This document shows positions 21,540 to 33,560 of a stretch of 64,000 bases of DNA, in pieces. The notes below the pieces were generated by a model. The model ran no database searches. It was not told the origin of the DNA and worked only from the letters and a program-made list of their open reading frames with translations. The position numbers and the translations under genes are program-made. The stretch comes from Balaenoptera acutorostrata (Eukaryota > Chordata > Mammalia > Artiodactyla > Balaenopteridae): positions 95,802,413-95,866,412 of the forward strand of contig NC_080066.1 of NCBI RefSeq assembly GCF_949987535.1, given 5' to 3'. The stretch's first letter is position 1; each line of letters begins with the position of its first letter.

Positions 21540-22840
21540 GTAGGTGCCACTCTCTGTGGCTGTGTTTTCAGGACCTCTGCGTCCTCGTGGGGGCCACAGT
21601 GATACCCACTCTTCACAGCTGCACCAAATTTCTTTCAACAGACTTGATGATAAATATTCTTGAAGCGGCTGTAGCTTGGGCTTAATTCAGCTCCTTAAGC
21701 ACTTTTTTACAATATATATATATTTTTTATGATCACTGACATTTATTTCATATGATGCAGCTGGTGATGTGCATTTCAATAAAACTAAAAGTTGATGTGC
21801 TAGAAGTCCTAACTCTTTTCTTAAATATTGTACCAATTTTCTCACAATACTGTTATGTTTCCAGTAAATATATCTTTCAAAGAAAGGATAAATTTCATTA
21901 GTTGTTTTTATGAAGCCAGCACAATATAAGAAAACTTACATTGTTGGCAAACTATTGCATTAGGCCAAATCTGGCCCATGGCCTATTTTTGTAAAGCTCA
22001 CAAGCTAAGAATGATTTTTACAGTCTTAAAGGATTGTTAAAATATGCAAAAGCCATGTTTGTGGCTTACAAAGCCTAAAATATTTACTATTTGACTCCTT
22101 ACATTAAAAGTTCATAGGCTACTGCTGTAAACAATTCTCATTTAGGAATACTGATGCAAAATCCTAAATAAAATAATAGCATTTTTGGTACAAACTCCAC
22201 TTAGATGTGTTATACTTTTCTATTAATGTGTCTCTGGATTCTAGTTACAAGCATGGTTTAATATTATATTAATACTTATTAATATTTAATATTATATTAA
22301 ATTCTGTATTTTATTAGGGCCAAGAAAGTCTTATGATTATCTCATAAATGCTGAAAAAGTTATTTTGTAACTTTTTAATATTTTGCTCTCACTGTTTAAC
22401 AAGAAAAGAGCAATGTAAAAATCCTTTCATAGTTTGTTTGATTGGAGAATTTTAATGTTTTTCATTTATCACTGTAAAGCCAAGGACAATTTTTTAACTT
22501 TTTAATATTTTGCTCTCACTGTTTATTGCTGAAAAAAATTTGATAATATTCTATATACATTATTGATTAAAGTTGGAATAGGTACTTTAACATGATAAAA
22601 CATATATCTCAGGCAAGAAGACTACCTAATATTTGATTGGGAACATCAATATCAAGAAATATACAGAAATGGTGACTATCACCACTACTTTAGTAGTTTC
22701 TGAAGCTATTAGCCAGTGAGGTTAGAAAAAAAAGATGAACTATAAAAATTGAACAGGAGGAATAGGAATGATGACTTGCCTGTGATATACCTGAATACTG
22801 AAGAGAATCAATTAAAAAAGACTGCCACAAACAAAAAGGC
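21540..22840. other. AT-rich intron sequence with no recognised feature
   Basis: Long intron stretch after exon 21348-21539. A TTTTTAATATTTTGCTCTCA phrase occurs twice (22372 and 22499), a short local duplication. A (TA)n tract at 21712-21727. Confidence 0.45.
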
Positions 22841-23100
22841 AGTTTAGTAAAATGGGTACAAATATAACATAAAACTTAATAGCTTTCCTATATCCCTATA
22901 CACAACTACAGAATATAATGGGGGAAAAAATTCATTTATAATTGTAACAAAAAATAGATTATCCAGAAATAAACCTAACAAGAAATGTGAAATATAGAGA
23001 TGAAAAAAATGTTAAAGTATTACTGAACGGCGTAAAAGAGGACTTAAATGAATGGGGACACTAAGTATTTTTGGCAATCAGTTATTCCTAAATTAACTTT

Positions 23101-23440
23101 TTTTAAAAAATTAATTTATTTATTTATTATTTATTTTTTTGGTTGCATTGGGTCTTTGTTGCTGTGCGCGGGCTTTCTCTAGTTGCAGTGAGCAGGGGCT
23201 ACGCTTCGTTGCGGTGCGCGGGCTTCTCATTGCGGTGGCTTCTCTTGTTGTGGAGCACAGGCTCTAGGTGCGCGGGCTTCAGTAGTTGTGGCTCGTGGGC
23301 TCTAGAGCGCAAGCTCAGTAGTTGTGGCGCACGGGCTTAATTGCTCTGCGGCATGTGGGAATCTTCCCGGGTCAGGGCTCGAACCCGTGTCCCCTGCATT
23401 GGCAGGCGGGTTCTTAATCACTGCGCCACCAGGGAAGCCC
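23101..23440 (-). mobile_element. CHR-type SINE
   Basis: TSD CCTAAATTAACTTT at 23087-23100 and 23441-23454, perfect over 14 bp. Long variant with TTCTCATTGCGGTGGCTTCT. Confidence 0.93.
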
Positions 23441-23865
23441 CCTAAATTAACTTTTAAATTTAACTTTCTTCTAAGAAAAATGCTAAAGCCATAATTACTT
23501 TGGCAAACTGTGACTATAGTGTTTATAGAGATAAATAAGCATAAATAAGCATAGTCCTGTCAGATATTAAAACATATTATATGTCTGCACTAAATATGAG
23601 TGGTACATGTATAGGCAGATCGATGCAATAGAGAACCCAGAAATAGATCTCATATATATCAGTAATGGTTGGGATAAAGGTAAGATTTCCAATCAATGAG
23701 AAAAAGATAAGCATTTAGTAAATGGCCTCAGGCAATTGACTAACCATTGTGGGGGAGGAGAATCAGAGTTGGATTGTTATCTCTTTCCGATACACCAAAA
23801 TAAATCCCGTGGATCAAGTATTTATGTAAGAACTAGAATTATAAAAGTATTGGAAAAAAAGTATT

Positions 23866-24035
23866 GGGACTTCCCTGGTGGTCCAGTGGCTAAGACTCCG
23901 CACTCCCAAAGCAGGGGGCCTGGGTTCCATCCCTGGTCAGGGAACTAGATCCCACATGCGGCAATGAAGATCCCATGTGCTGCAACTAAGACCCAGCGCA
24001 GCTAAATATGTAAGTAAATAAATAAATATTTTTTT
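23866..24035 (+). mobile_element. CHR-type SINE, shorter variant
   Basis: GGGACTTCCCTGGTGGTCCA head, tail (AAAT)n. TSD AAAGTATT at 23858-23865 and 24036-24043. Confidence 0.88.
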
Positions 24036-24069
24036 AAAGTATTAAAAGAAAATGATGTCACGGTAGGGA

Positions 24070-25135
24070 ATGTATCCCCTCCCCCAACTTTACTGAGGAA
24101 TAGTTGACAAAATTAATTGTGTATATTTAAAGTGTACATCGTGATGATTTGATATACATTGTGGAATGATTATCAAGATCAAGATAACTAACATCCATCA
24201 CCTCATAGCTAACTTTTTTTATGTAGTGAGAATGCTTAAGATCTACTCTCAGAAACTTTCAGGTATACAATACTGAACTATTAACTACAGTAACCATGCT
24301 GTGCATTAGATCCTCAGAACTTATTCTTCTTATAACTGAAAGTTTGTACCCTCTGGCCTACATGTCCCCATTTTCCTCTCCCTCAGCCCCTGGGAACCAC
24401 CATTCTATTCTCTGTTTTTATGAAATCAGATTTTTGTTTTTGTTTTTGTTTTTTAAGATTTCATATATAAGTGATACTGTGCAGTATTTGTCTTTGTCTG
24501 GCTTATTTCACTTAGCATAATACCCTCCAGGTTCAAACATACTGTTGCAGATGGCAGGACTGCCTTCTTTTTTATGGCTGAAAAATATTCTGTTGTACAG
24601 AATATTGTATTTTATAGTGTATATACACCACATCTTTATCCATTTATCTGTTGATAGACACAGGTTGTTTACATATTGTGACTATTGTGAATTATGATGC
24701 AGTGAACAAGGGAATGTACGTATCTCTTTGCGATCCTGTTTTCATATGCTTCAGATATGTACCCAGACGTGGGATTGCTGGACCATATAATAGTTCTATT
24801 TTTAATTTTTTGAGGAACATCCACATTGTTTTCCACTGTTTTACATGGGAATGTAAATTGCATCAATTTACATTCCCATCAACAGCATATAAGTGTTCCC
24901 TTTTCTCCACATTCTCACCAACACTTGTTATCTGTCTTTTTGATAATAGCCATCTTAACAGGTGTTAGTAACACCTCATTGTGGTTTTGATTTGCATTTC
25001 CCTGATAACTAGTGACTTCGAGCATCTTTTCATGTACCTGTTGGCCATCTAAATGTCTTTGGAAAATTATCTATTCAGGTCCTTTGCTCACTTTTAAATT
25101 AAGAGTATTTGCTTTTTTGCTATTGAGTTGTATGA
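24070..25135 (-). mobile_element. Old L1 ORF2 end and 3'UTR, antisense
   Basis: Antisense of the ORF2 C-terminal region and 3'UTR (CTTATTTCACTTAGCATAAT; TTGTGGTTTTGATTTGCATT). It contains a perfect inverted duplication at 24845-24879. It lies in the last EXD1 intron. Confidence 0.82.
24845..24879. repeat. Perfect 16-bp inverted repeat with 3-base loop
   Basis: ATGGGAATGTAAATTG, then CAT, then its exact reverse complement CAATTTACATTCCCAT. In other L1 copies in this window this position carries only one arm, so the second arm is a local inverted duplication. Confidence 0.95.
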
Positions 25136-25139
25136 GGGA

Positions 25140-25943
25140 ATGCTTTTCTATGCAACACAGAAATACTCAGAACTCATAAAAGATGAATAAATATGACTTT
25201 AAAAATTTTGTATGGCGAAAATACTGTGAACAAAGTCAAAGGGCAAGCAACCTAGGAAAAATTATTTGCCTCATGTAACAAAGAGGAATTTTCTTAATAT
25301 ATTCTTTATTGTAGCATTTATGTAATGACAAAATACTGAAGACAACCCAAATATCCATCCACAAGGGTTTGGTTAAACAAACTATGGTATATCCATATAG
25401 CCATTAAAATTGCCAATATGGAAGAATCTCCAAGACAGATTTTTTAGTTGGAAAAATCAAGAAGAAGAAGACTATATGATATTACGTAACCATTTGTATA
25501 AAATAATTTTAGAAAGAGTTATCAAAGTAAAAAGTTGGGGGAAAATAAAAATTGAAAAATGTAATCCAATGAATAGATAAATATTTAGTAAGGGATCATA
25601 TATGCAAAGACTGTCTCTGGAGGCTACAGAAGAAGCTGCTTTTTAGAGGATGCACCTGCTAAGGCAGTTGGGGCGAGGTTGGAATGGACCCTTATTTTTC
25701 ATTGTATAATCTTTATACATACACACATGCACAACATACACACAAAATTGGATTCAAAATATTTAAATTACTTGAAAAATAGTACTACTATAGTTGAAGA
25801 CACTAGAGGGTGCTATAAGAACACATTTGAATAGACCCTTGCTTGCCAAATACTAAGTGTAGTAGAAGTGATTTTAAAGTGATTTTAAGGACCATATTCA
25901 GAAATTTAGTTATAGTAGACTTGTGTTCATTTTCTTTTCTTAG
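25140..25943. other. Intron sequence before terminal EXD1 exon
   Basis: CCAAATATCCATCCACAAGG and GGTTAAACAAACTATGGTAT near 25350 suggest an old L1 3' fragment in sense. The rest is unassigned AT-rich DNA with a (CA)-rich patch near 25720-25745. Confidence 0.4.
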
Positions 25944-26603
25944 CGTACATGTATGGAGCTCCCAGAGGAACTGCTTCAGCTCAAGGACTTCCAGAGACAG
26001 CGCAGAGAGAGAGCTGCAAAAGAATATAGAGTAAATGCACAGGGACTCCTAATAAGGACAGTGCTACATCCAAAGAAATCTATGACAGAGACAGCAGGGA
26101 AAGAGGGAAAAGTAAGAGGTTTCTTACTCTGTAAAAATTCTAGGCTAGATAAACCTCCAAATTTTACATCTCACAAGGATGTAAGTTTGCTAAAAGAAGA
26201 ATCTAAGAGTAAGCAAACCACAGCGGAACCTCAACATCTACCTCCCATAAAGGAAGAAGTCAGTGAAGATTCCAGTAACAAACAAATTTGCCCTGAGTCA
26301 GAGGGGTTAAAGGACCAGAGAATAACTCAAAAAGCATACCTCAAGATACCTAAACAAGAGTTTCAGACAAATTTATCTTTGAAAGAGGAGATAGAACAGT
26401 TACTGATGGTGGAAAACAAGGAAGATCTAAAATGTACAAAACAAGATGTTTTAGTGTCTCCTTCCCTTCCTCAGGAAACCGGAGTGTCTCCAAGTGACAT
26501 TTTTCATCCTTTTAGAAAAGCTGTGCTTCCCACACTTCCTCCCTGCCCAGCTTTGGAGAAGACTGATTCCTGGATAAATCCAGATTCTCCCAATCTGCCT
26601 TAG
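25944..26603 (+). CDS. EXD1: EXD1 terminal coding exon and stop
   Basis: Last coding exon: 219 codons then TAG, entered in phase 0 from acceptor TTCTTAG|CGT. It starts RTCMELPEELLQLKDFQRQRRERAAKEYRVNAQG (shown in part) with a highly charged helical segment rich in Arg and Glu, followed by a long low-complexity, Lys/Glu/Ser/Pro-rich tail that is probably disordered, ending INPDSPNLP. No recognised catalytic domain. A long single-exon C-terminal tail is typical of mammalian EXD1, which evolves fast here. The intact 660-base frame in a repeat-dense, AT-rich region argues that the gene is under constraint and not a pseudogene. Confidence 0.9.
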   Translation, partial: RTCMELPEELLQLKDFQRQRRERAAKEYRVNAQGLLIRTVLHPKKSMTETAGKEGKVRGFLLCKNSRLDKPPNFTSHKDVSLLKEESKSKQTTAEPQHLPPIKEEVSEDSSNKQICPESEGLKDQRITQKAYLKIPKQEFQTNLSLKEEIEQLLMVENKEDLKCTKQDVLVSPSLPQETGVSPSDIFHPFRKAVLPTLPPCPALEKTDSWINPDSPNLP

Positions 26604-26628
26604 AGATCTGCAGTTTGTTCTTGAGGCC

Positions 26629-26634
26629 AATAAA
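26629..26634 (+). terminator. EXD1: Probable EXD1 proximal poly(A) signal
   Basis: A canonical AATAAA only 25 bases after the EXD1 stop codon, followed by a T/G-rich stretch. It would give a 3'UTR of about 45-50 nucleotides. A second AATAAA at 27061-27066 lies in an L1-like 3' end and could act as a distal site. Which one is used cannot be told from sequence. Confidence 0.6.
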
Positions 26635-27504
26635 GGTGGCTTATTTCCTCTGCCATCAAGGCCTTCCTCAGTGCTTAAGTTTCTTGTGTTGTAAATTAGT
26701 CACAGGCTTTGGGGGAAATTATATCCTTTTGCTTACTCCTATATTCTTGGAATTTGATTAGGATGGGAATGAATAAGTTAAATAATGGAAGAAGTAAATG
26801 TTCTGATTATGTCACTGTGTAGAAATGTTCCCTGTGGCCAGACTGAATTATTTCTCATAATTCGGGTTTAAAGGATTTGAAGAAGGGAAAAATTTTGGAT
26901 TTAGTGTCTGGAAGAATCTATACTTTAAATTTTTTGTTGTTTTTTCTGGTTTGAAGGGTGTTGGTAAAACTCTTAGCCATAAGTTTAAAAATATTAGTAC
27001 CTGACAAATTTACCTGTACTTTTTCCCTTTTTAGAATATTAACTTTGTCAATTATACCTCAATAAAGATGAAAAATATTAACTTTATTTTTGAATTTTAA
27101 ATGTTTGGTCTGTCTTATGTCATAGACAAATAATAGTTTATGTTATTACAGGAATCAATATCCCAGTTTTAATTTCTTTTCATTCCATTTACTTTTAGAG
27201 AGTTTTGTCCATTTCCCTAACAAAGCAGGGCCTTCTTTAGAGTATGTCTATTATGTAAACTTGAAGTATGATTCCACTCTGTTGGCCTGGAGTTGGTATG
27301 CCTTCTTAGGGTGAAAGGAAGGTAGCCTGTACTGAGCCCTTTTTATGTTGAATACTTGCAAGTTGCTCATTCTTTTGTGTATAATAACCAGTAAACCTGT
27401 TTGGTATTAGGTTATCTCTCACTTTTCTTCATTGGGTCAGGGTAGGAATAAATTGGAATGTGTCTGGATTTCTAGGTCTAGAATCTAGTGGAAATCTGTA
27501 ACTT
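26635..27504. other. EXD1 3' flank
   Basis: No gene. Around 27050 TCAATTATACCTCAATAAAG resembles the 3' terminus of an L1 and supplies the possible distal poly(A) signal for EXD1. Remaining sequence unassigned. Confidence 0.45.
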
Positions 27505-27635
27505 TTTTTTTTTTTTTTTTTTTTTTTTGCGGCGCTGCACAGCCTGTGGGATCCTAGTTCCCTGACCAGGGATGGAACCTGGGCCACATCAGTGAAAGCA
27601 CCGAGCCCTAACCATTGGACTGCCAGGGAATTCCC
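27505..27635 (-). mobile_element. Short CHR-type SINE with long poly(T)
   Basis: Begins with about 28 T, then GCGGCGCTGCACAGCCTGTG and the AGTTCCCTGACCAGGGATGG body, ending CCAGGGAATTCCC. The approximate target is GAAAT(C/A)TG(T/C)AA. Confidence 0.88.
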
Positions 27636-27639
27636 TAGA

Positions 27640-28160
27640 AATATGCAATTTGACCGTTATACAGGCCTCTACTACTTAGGGGAGACAGGGACAGTCTATA
27701 ATTAGGAACATCCTTGTCTTTGCTCATTGATTCTATCATGAGTACCATTGAAAGAACAGCTGTGTCTTCCAAATCCCAGAGCCCAGATCTGGTCTAAGCT
27801 TAAGATGAAGGCAGGACTAAGAGCAGTCAGCTCAGCCCTGCAGTTGCTGTCCCTCACTTTGTCCATAGTTTAGAAGGTCATTGGAGGCCAAGGTGGTTTC
27901 TGGTTCATCCTGGGTGAATGTGTTTTCAGGTTGAGCCCGGAAAGTGGTTAATCTAGGTTTACTCTGGAAAGGGCATGAATTTCTGTGAAATTCATAGAAT
28001 TGATTTAGCTTCTTATGGAACCATACCACACACAATTTTTATACATACATACATGTAAATATACAGGCTACAAAGAAAAATGTGATGTTCTTCATATTTA
28101 AAAAAAGGATTCTTCTTTCGTTATGTATTTTGTGACTAATAAAGAACAACAGGATTCTGT
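27640..28160. other. Intergenic sequence with no recognised feature
   Basis: Single-copy-looking DNA downstream of EXD1, with no supported frame or element. Confidence 0.45.
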
Positions 28161-28167
28161 TGGACCT

Positions 28168-28376
28168 TTGCTGTGCCGCTCAATATGGTAGCTATATGTG
28201 GCTATTGAAATTTAAAATTAAATTGATTAAAATGAAATAAAATTAAGAATTCAGTTCCTCAGTTGCACTTGCTATATGTCCAGTACTCAATAGTTTCATG
28301 TACCCAGTGACTACCATATTGAACATCACACATATAGAACATTTCCATCATTCCAGAAAGTTCTATTGGACACTGC
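28168..28376 (-). mobile_element. MER5A-like hAT-Charlie DNA transposon
   Basis: CAATATGGTAGCTATATGTG, AATTCAGTTCCTCAGTTGCA and AAGTTCTATTGGACACTG match the well-known MER5A non-autonomous hAT element, on the minus strand. Terminal repeats diverged; the 8-bp TSD was not resolved. Confidence 0.8.
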
Positions 28377-29047
28377 TATTTGAGAAGTACTTTGACTCTC
28401 AGAACTAAATGAGCCTTCCGGGTTTCATCACAGTATTTTCTTAGTGAAACGGTCACATAACTGGAACTGCATTTTTCTCCATATTCTCATTCTAGCCTGG
28501 ACTGCCTACCTAAATTCCATGTGCTCAGATCCAACCATGAACTTCTGTCCTTTCCTGGATAGAGTGAAAAAAAATCCCTGGGTTATTCAAGCCCTGTTGC
28601 TAGTGTTCTGTGCCATTACTTAGATTTCTTATCTAAATTTTGCTCAGAATTTTGGAAAATCTTTGGTTCTTGACCCAACCAATTGTTGAGTTCTTACTCT
28701 ATATTTTTCTATTTGAGAGTTTATAAACCATACTGCCTGCTTTCCCAAACTCTTGGGAGTCTTGCTTCAGTCTACACTGAATTCCTGCATCTGTCCTACT
28801 CAGGTCTGACCTTTCTGTACATGATCTGCAGTTAGACATTCTCACAAGCAATCTGATCCTTTTAATTTGGGAATTAGGAAACAGAGTTAAATGACTTCCC
28901 TGAAGAAAAGTGCTGCACTGAGAATAGAACCAGTGTTTCTTACTTCTTGGTCCATTCAGTGTTCTTTCAACTATAGTATGAAAAATCATTGCAGCAGCTT
29001 TGCCTCCAATCTGGCTGTGAGCTTGATAAAGCCTAACATGACACAAT
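28377..29047. other. Intergenic; possible ancient repeat
   Basis: Around 28860-28980 GGGAATTAGGAAACAGAGTT and ATGACTTCCCTGAAG resemble an old MIR/L2-type repeat. Otherwise nothing supported. Confidence 0.35.
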
Positions 29048-29063
29048 AGAATTTTAATACACT

Positions 29064-29400
29064 GGGACTTCCCTGGTGGCGCAGTGGGTAAGAATCCACC
29101 TGCCAATGCAGGGGACATGGGTTCGATCCCTGGTCCGGGAAGATCCCACATGCCGTGGAGCAACTAAGCCCGTGCACTGCAACTACTGAAGCCCGCGCAC
29201 ACTAGAGTCCACGTGCCACAACTATGGAGCCCGCATGCCACAACTACTGAAGCCCACGCACCTAGAGCCTGTGCTCTGCAACAAGAGAAGCCACCACAAT
29301 GAGAAGTCTGTGCACCCCAATGAAGAGTAGCTCCGGCTCGCCACAACTAGAGAAAGCTCACGCGCAGCAACAAAGACCCAACACAGCCAAAAAAAAAAAA
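29064..29400 (+). mobile_element. CHR-type SINE
   Basis: Long variant with perfect 16-bp TSD AGAATTTTAATACACT at 29048-29063 and 29401-29416. Confidence 0.94.
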
Positions 29401-29416
29401 AGAATTTTAATACACT

Positions 29417-29995
29417 ATAGGCCTGTCGTTGTTTTGACACAAGGCAAGTCACAGCAGCAAGCCAAGATAAGGCTTGGTGCAAACTTGGGGAGCTGAGGGT
29501 GATTAGCCAGGTGTACTTATCAAAAAGGCATTTACTATAAAGGTAACATCAATAAATACCTTACAGAAAAATTTAGAAAATATTGAGAAAAAAATACTCA
29601 ACTATCATCCCACATTATACAACCCTTCCTAGCATTTTGGCACTTTTCTTTCAATTTTTTCTCTCTCATTCTCTATCTCTCTACACACACACAATCACAA
29701 CCATACCGTAAATACATTTATTGTGTTTTTTATATCAAGTATTTCTCCATTTTATAATCCTAACAACCAACATTTTAAACAGATGTTTCATTTTAAAATT
29801 AATATGCTATTATATAGAATTTGGAAAATAGAGGAAAATAAGAAAAAATTTACTCATTTCTCTAACCCAACAGAAAAATCAGGTAATATTTTTGTTAATG
29901 TCAGTGTTTATGCATAGGTTTTACCCTCTACATAGTTATATATATACACACTCTACTTTATGAATGTTTTCCTATGCTGTTATACACCCTTTGTA
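29417..29995. other. AT-rich intergenic DNA
   Basis: Two loosely similar phrases (near 29570 and 29825, both GAAAATA-rich beside 'gaaaaa') suggest a decayed repeat, unassigned. A CT/CA-rich tract lies at 29655-29695. Confidence 0.35.
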
Positions 29996-30005
29996 AAGAT
30001 TTTTT

Positions 30006-30357
30006 TTTAATATTTTTTTAAATTTATTTTTGGCTGCGTTGGGTCTTCGTTGGTGCGCACGGGCTTTCTCTAGTTGCAGCGAGCGGGGGCTACTCTTCTT
30101 TGTGGTGCGCAGGAGGTGGCTTCTCTTGTTGCGGAGCTCTAGGTGTGTGGGCTTCGGTAGTTGTGGCATGTGGGCTTCGGTTGTTGTGGCATGCAGGCTC
30201 AGTAGCTGTGGCTCGTGGGCTCTAGAGCGCAGGCTCAGTAGTTGTGGCACACGGGCTTAGTTGCTCCGTGGCATATGGGATCTTCCCGGACCAGGGATCG
30301 AACCCGTGTCCCCTGCATTGGCAGGTGGTTCTTAACCACTGTGCCACAAGGGAAGTA
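30006..30357 (-). mobile_element. CHR-type SINE, first of a pair at one target
   Basis: Target AAAGATTTTT at 29996-30005 and CAAGATTTTT at 30359-30368. Diverged long variant with repeated GTTGTGGCATG(C/T) blocks. Confidence 0.88.
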
Positions 30358-30368
30358 TCAAGATTTTT

Positions 30369-30481
30369 TTTTTTGCTGTGCTGTGCGGCTTGTGGGATCT
30401 TAGTTCCCTAACCAGGGATCAAACCCGGGCCCTTGGCAGTGAAAGCGCAGAGTCCCAACCACTGGACCGCCAGGGAATTCC
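30369..30481 (-). mobile_element. Short CHR-type SINE, second of the pair
   Basis: Directly follows, using the duplicated target; CAAGATTTTT recurs at 30482-30491. The target is thus present three times around two SINEs. Confidence 0.88.
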
Positions 30482-30489
30482 CAAGATTT

Positions 30490-31301
30490 TTATGACTACA
30501 TAATATTTCTAAGCGGATACACCATGGCTTACTTAGCTCTGTTTTGGTATATTCAGGGTGTTTCCATTCCTTATTTCCTGCTTTTTCCATGTTTTGAATC
30601 ATTTTGTCAGAATTAAATTCCAGACGTAGGTCAAAGAGGTTTTCTTGGTTTTGTTTTTTACAGCTTTTGCTGAGTTACTTTTCAAAAGTGTTAACCAGTT
30701 ATATTGCCACTCCAATTTTTGTAGTAATGATGCACCATTGAGAGCATTAGATTTTTTTTCTTGAGAGGCATTGCATGCTTTTGACTTTCAAAATTCTAAC
30801 TTCTTTATCCATAAACCTGAAAGGTTTCCTGTCATTTTTTGTAACTTACCTGCATTAGATACCATGAAGATTAATAAAAACATACATACTGGGAATATTT
30901 GAATTCTGATAAATGTCTCTGATCTCTAAGTAAGGACATTATTATGGGTAAAATATTTTAATCATATAAACCCTAAAATAAAACCAAAGTCTATATACTC
31001 ATGATGAAAGACATCTTTGAAATGTCTTGGAACTCTCATCAGGGATGTCATAGAAAATGATATTTATTTTTATACGAAACGAGAAAGAATCTTAGCTAAA
31101 TTGCTAGGCTTACCCTAAGACAAAATTTAATACATTCTATTCCACATACTCACAGGAGTTGAGCCTGTAACTCTATAATTTAATAGACCTCCTTAAACAG
31201 GAAAAGCTGTCAAATTGTAATCAGGGTATAATCAGCAACCCAATCTTAATATATATATTGCAAATAAAAAAATGTCGAAACTATGCTTCAATTTAGTCAG
31301 T
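30490..31301. other. Intergenic DNA with no recognised feature
   Basis: AT-rich. CCATGGCTTACTTAGCTCTG and the following text may be an old L1 or L2 piece; I cannot assign it. Confidence 0.35.
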
Positions 31302-31315
31302 CATGAACAGCATTT

Positions 31316-31603
31316 TTTTTTTTTATTGATTGATTGATTGATTGCTATGTTGGGTCTTCGTTTCTGTGCTAGGGCTTTCTCTAGTTGCGGCAAGCAGGGG
31401 CCACTCTTCATCGCGGTGCGTGGGCCTCTCACTATTGTGGCCTCTCCTGTTGCGGAGCACAGGCTCCAGACGCGCAGGCTCAGTAGTTGTGGCTCACGGG
31501 CCTAGTTGCTACGTGGCATGTGGGATCTTCCCAGACCAGGGCTTGAACCCGTGTCCCCTGCATTAGCAGGCAGATTCTCAACCACTGCGCCACCAGGGAA
31601 GCC
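31316..31603 (-). mobile_element. CHR-type SINE with (TGAT)n tail
   Basis: TSD CATGAACAGCATTT, perfect, at 31302-31315 and 31604-31617. It shares the tail motif TGATTGATTG and the variant TTTCTGTGCTAGGGC with the copy at 38807, so both likely come from one source lineage. Confidence 0.94.
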
Positions 31604-32116
31604 CATGAACAGCATTTCTTAAACAGTGGAATAGAATAGAGAATATCAGAGTGCGATATACATAGTAAAGGAAAGTATCATTTTGTGAAACTTTTTTTCT
31701 CTGTTGTATGCCAGAGTATGTGTACTTTTACTATTGGTTGTGGTAAAAAGCAGCTCAAGATAAGCATAGAAGGAAACTTACATCTTTAAATACTTACACA
31801 ATAAAACAAGAAAGATCTAAAACCAGTGATCTCAGCTTCCATCTTAAGCTAGAAAAGGAAGAATAAATTAAACTTGGGCTAAGTAGGATGAAACAAATAA
31901 TGATGAGAATAGAAATCAATAAAATTAAAAGTGGAGAGAGAAAATCAATAAAACCAAAACCTGTAAGATCAGTAAAATTGTTAAACTTTTACCCATACTG
32001 ACCAAGATTTGTTTTTTAAAAAGGCACAAATTACCAATATCAGAAATGAAAGATTATTATTACAGATCCTGTATATATATATTAAAAGAATAGGGAAAAA
32101 AAAAAAAAAAAGAATA

Positions 32117-32447
32117 GGGACTTCCCTGGGGGCACAGTGAATAAGAATTCGCCTGCCAATGCAAGGGACACGGGTTCGAGCCCTGGTCCAGGAAGATCCC
32201 ACATGCCATGGAGCAGCTAAGCCCGTGCGCCACAACTACTGAGCCTGTGCTCTAGACCCTGTGAGCCACAGCTACTGAGCCCTCGTGCCACAACTACTGA
32301 ACCTGGCGCACCTAGAGCCTGTGCTCCACAACAAGAGAAGCCACCACAATGAGAAGCCTGCGCACCGCAATGAAGAGTAGCCCCTGCCTGCCGCAACTAG
32401 AGAAAGCCCACGCGCAGCAACGAAGACCCAACACAGCCAAAAAAAAG
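32117..32447 (+). mobile_element. CHR-type SINE
   Basis: Long variant inside the old L1. The target is an A-rich run; the TSD (AAAAGAATA-like) is not clean. Confidence 0.88.
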
Positions 32448-33240
32448 AAGGATAACAAGGGGCTACTGTGAACAGTTCTGTGCCCACAAACTGAAAAACT
32501 TAGTTGTAGTGGACAAATTCATTGAAAAACACAAAATACCAAAACTGATTCAAGAAGAAATAGAAAACCTGAATAGCCCAAAATCAACTAAATGCATGGA
32601 ATTCATAATTTAAAACCTTCCCTAAAGCAAACTTTGCTCCCAGGTAGCTTTTCTGGTGAATTTCTATCTAAGGAAGCAATAATACTAATCCTTCCAGGAA
32701 AAAAAAAAGGAAGGATCACTTCCCAACTCATTTTATGAGGCCAACATTACCATATACCAAAAGCAGACAACAACATTGCAAGAAAAGAAAACTATAGACA
32801 AATATTTCTTATAAACATAGACACTAAAGTTGCAACATTAACAAAATGTTGGCAATAGAATCCAGAAATATATAAAAAGAATAATACATCATGACCAAAT
32901 GGAGTTTATCCCAGGAATGCAAGTGTGATTTAACATGAAAATGTAATACATCAAATTAACAGAATAAAGGAGAAAGACCATGTGATTATCTCAGTAGGTA
33001 CTGAAAAAAATTTTTTGACAAAATTGTACATCCATTCATGGTAAAAACAAAAACAAAAACAAAAAAACTGTCAGCAAACTAGGATTAGCAGGGGACTTAC
33101 TCTACTTAATAAAGTTCTTTTTTAAAAAACCTACTACTGACACCAAAGTCATGGGCAAAAAAAGAAAAAATAGACAAACTGGATTTTGTGAAGATTGTAA
33201 AAATTTGTGCACGAAAAGACAATATTAAAAGAGTAAAGGG

Positions 33241-33550
33241 GGGCTATCCTGGTGATGCAGTGGTTGAGAATCCACCTGCCAGTGCAGGGGACACGGGTTC
33301 GAGCCCTGGTCCGGGAAGATCCCACATGCCGCGGAGCAACTAAGCCTGTGTGCCACAACTACTGAGCCCACGAGCCACAACTACTGAAGCCCACACGCAT
33401 AGAGCCCATGCTCTGCAACATGAGAAGCCACCGCAATGAGAAGCCTGCGCACCACAACGAAGAGTAGCCCCTGCTTGCCACAACTAGAGAAAGCCCGCGA
33501 GCAGCAACAAAGACCCAACGCAGCCAAAAATTAAATAAATTAAAAAAAAA
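33241..33550 (+). mobile_element. CHR-type SINE, first of a pair at one target
   Basis: Head GGGCTATCCTGGTGATGCAG. Target A(A/T)GAGTAAA recurs at 33552-33560, immediately before the next SINE head. Confidence 0.9.
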
Positions 33551-33560
33551 AATGAGTAAA

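Larger units (their letters stand above)
22840..24060 (+). mobile_element. Very old L1 ORF2 fragments, sense
   Basis: Diverged L1 middle region (GGACTTAAATGAATGGGGAC; CCTGTCAGATATTAAAACAT), frames lost, interrupted by SINEs at 23101 and 23866. Identification is by phrase only. Confidence 0.55.
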
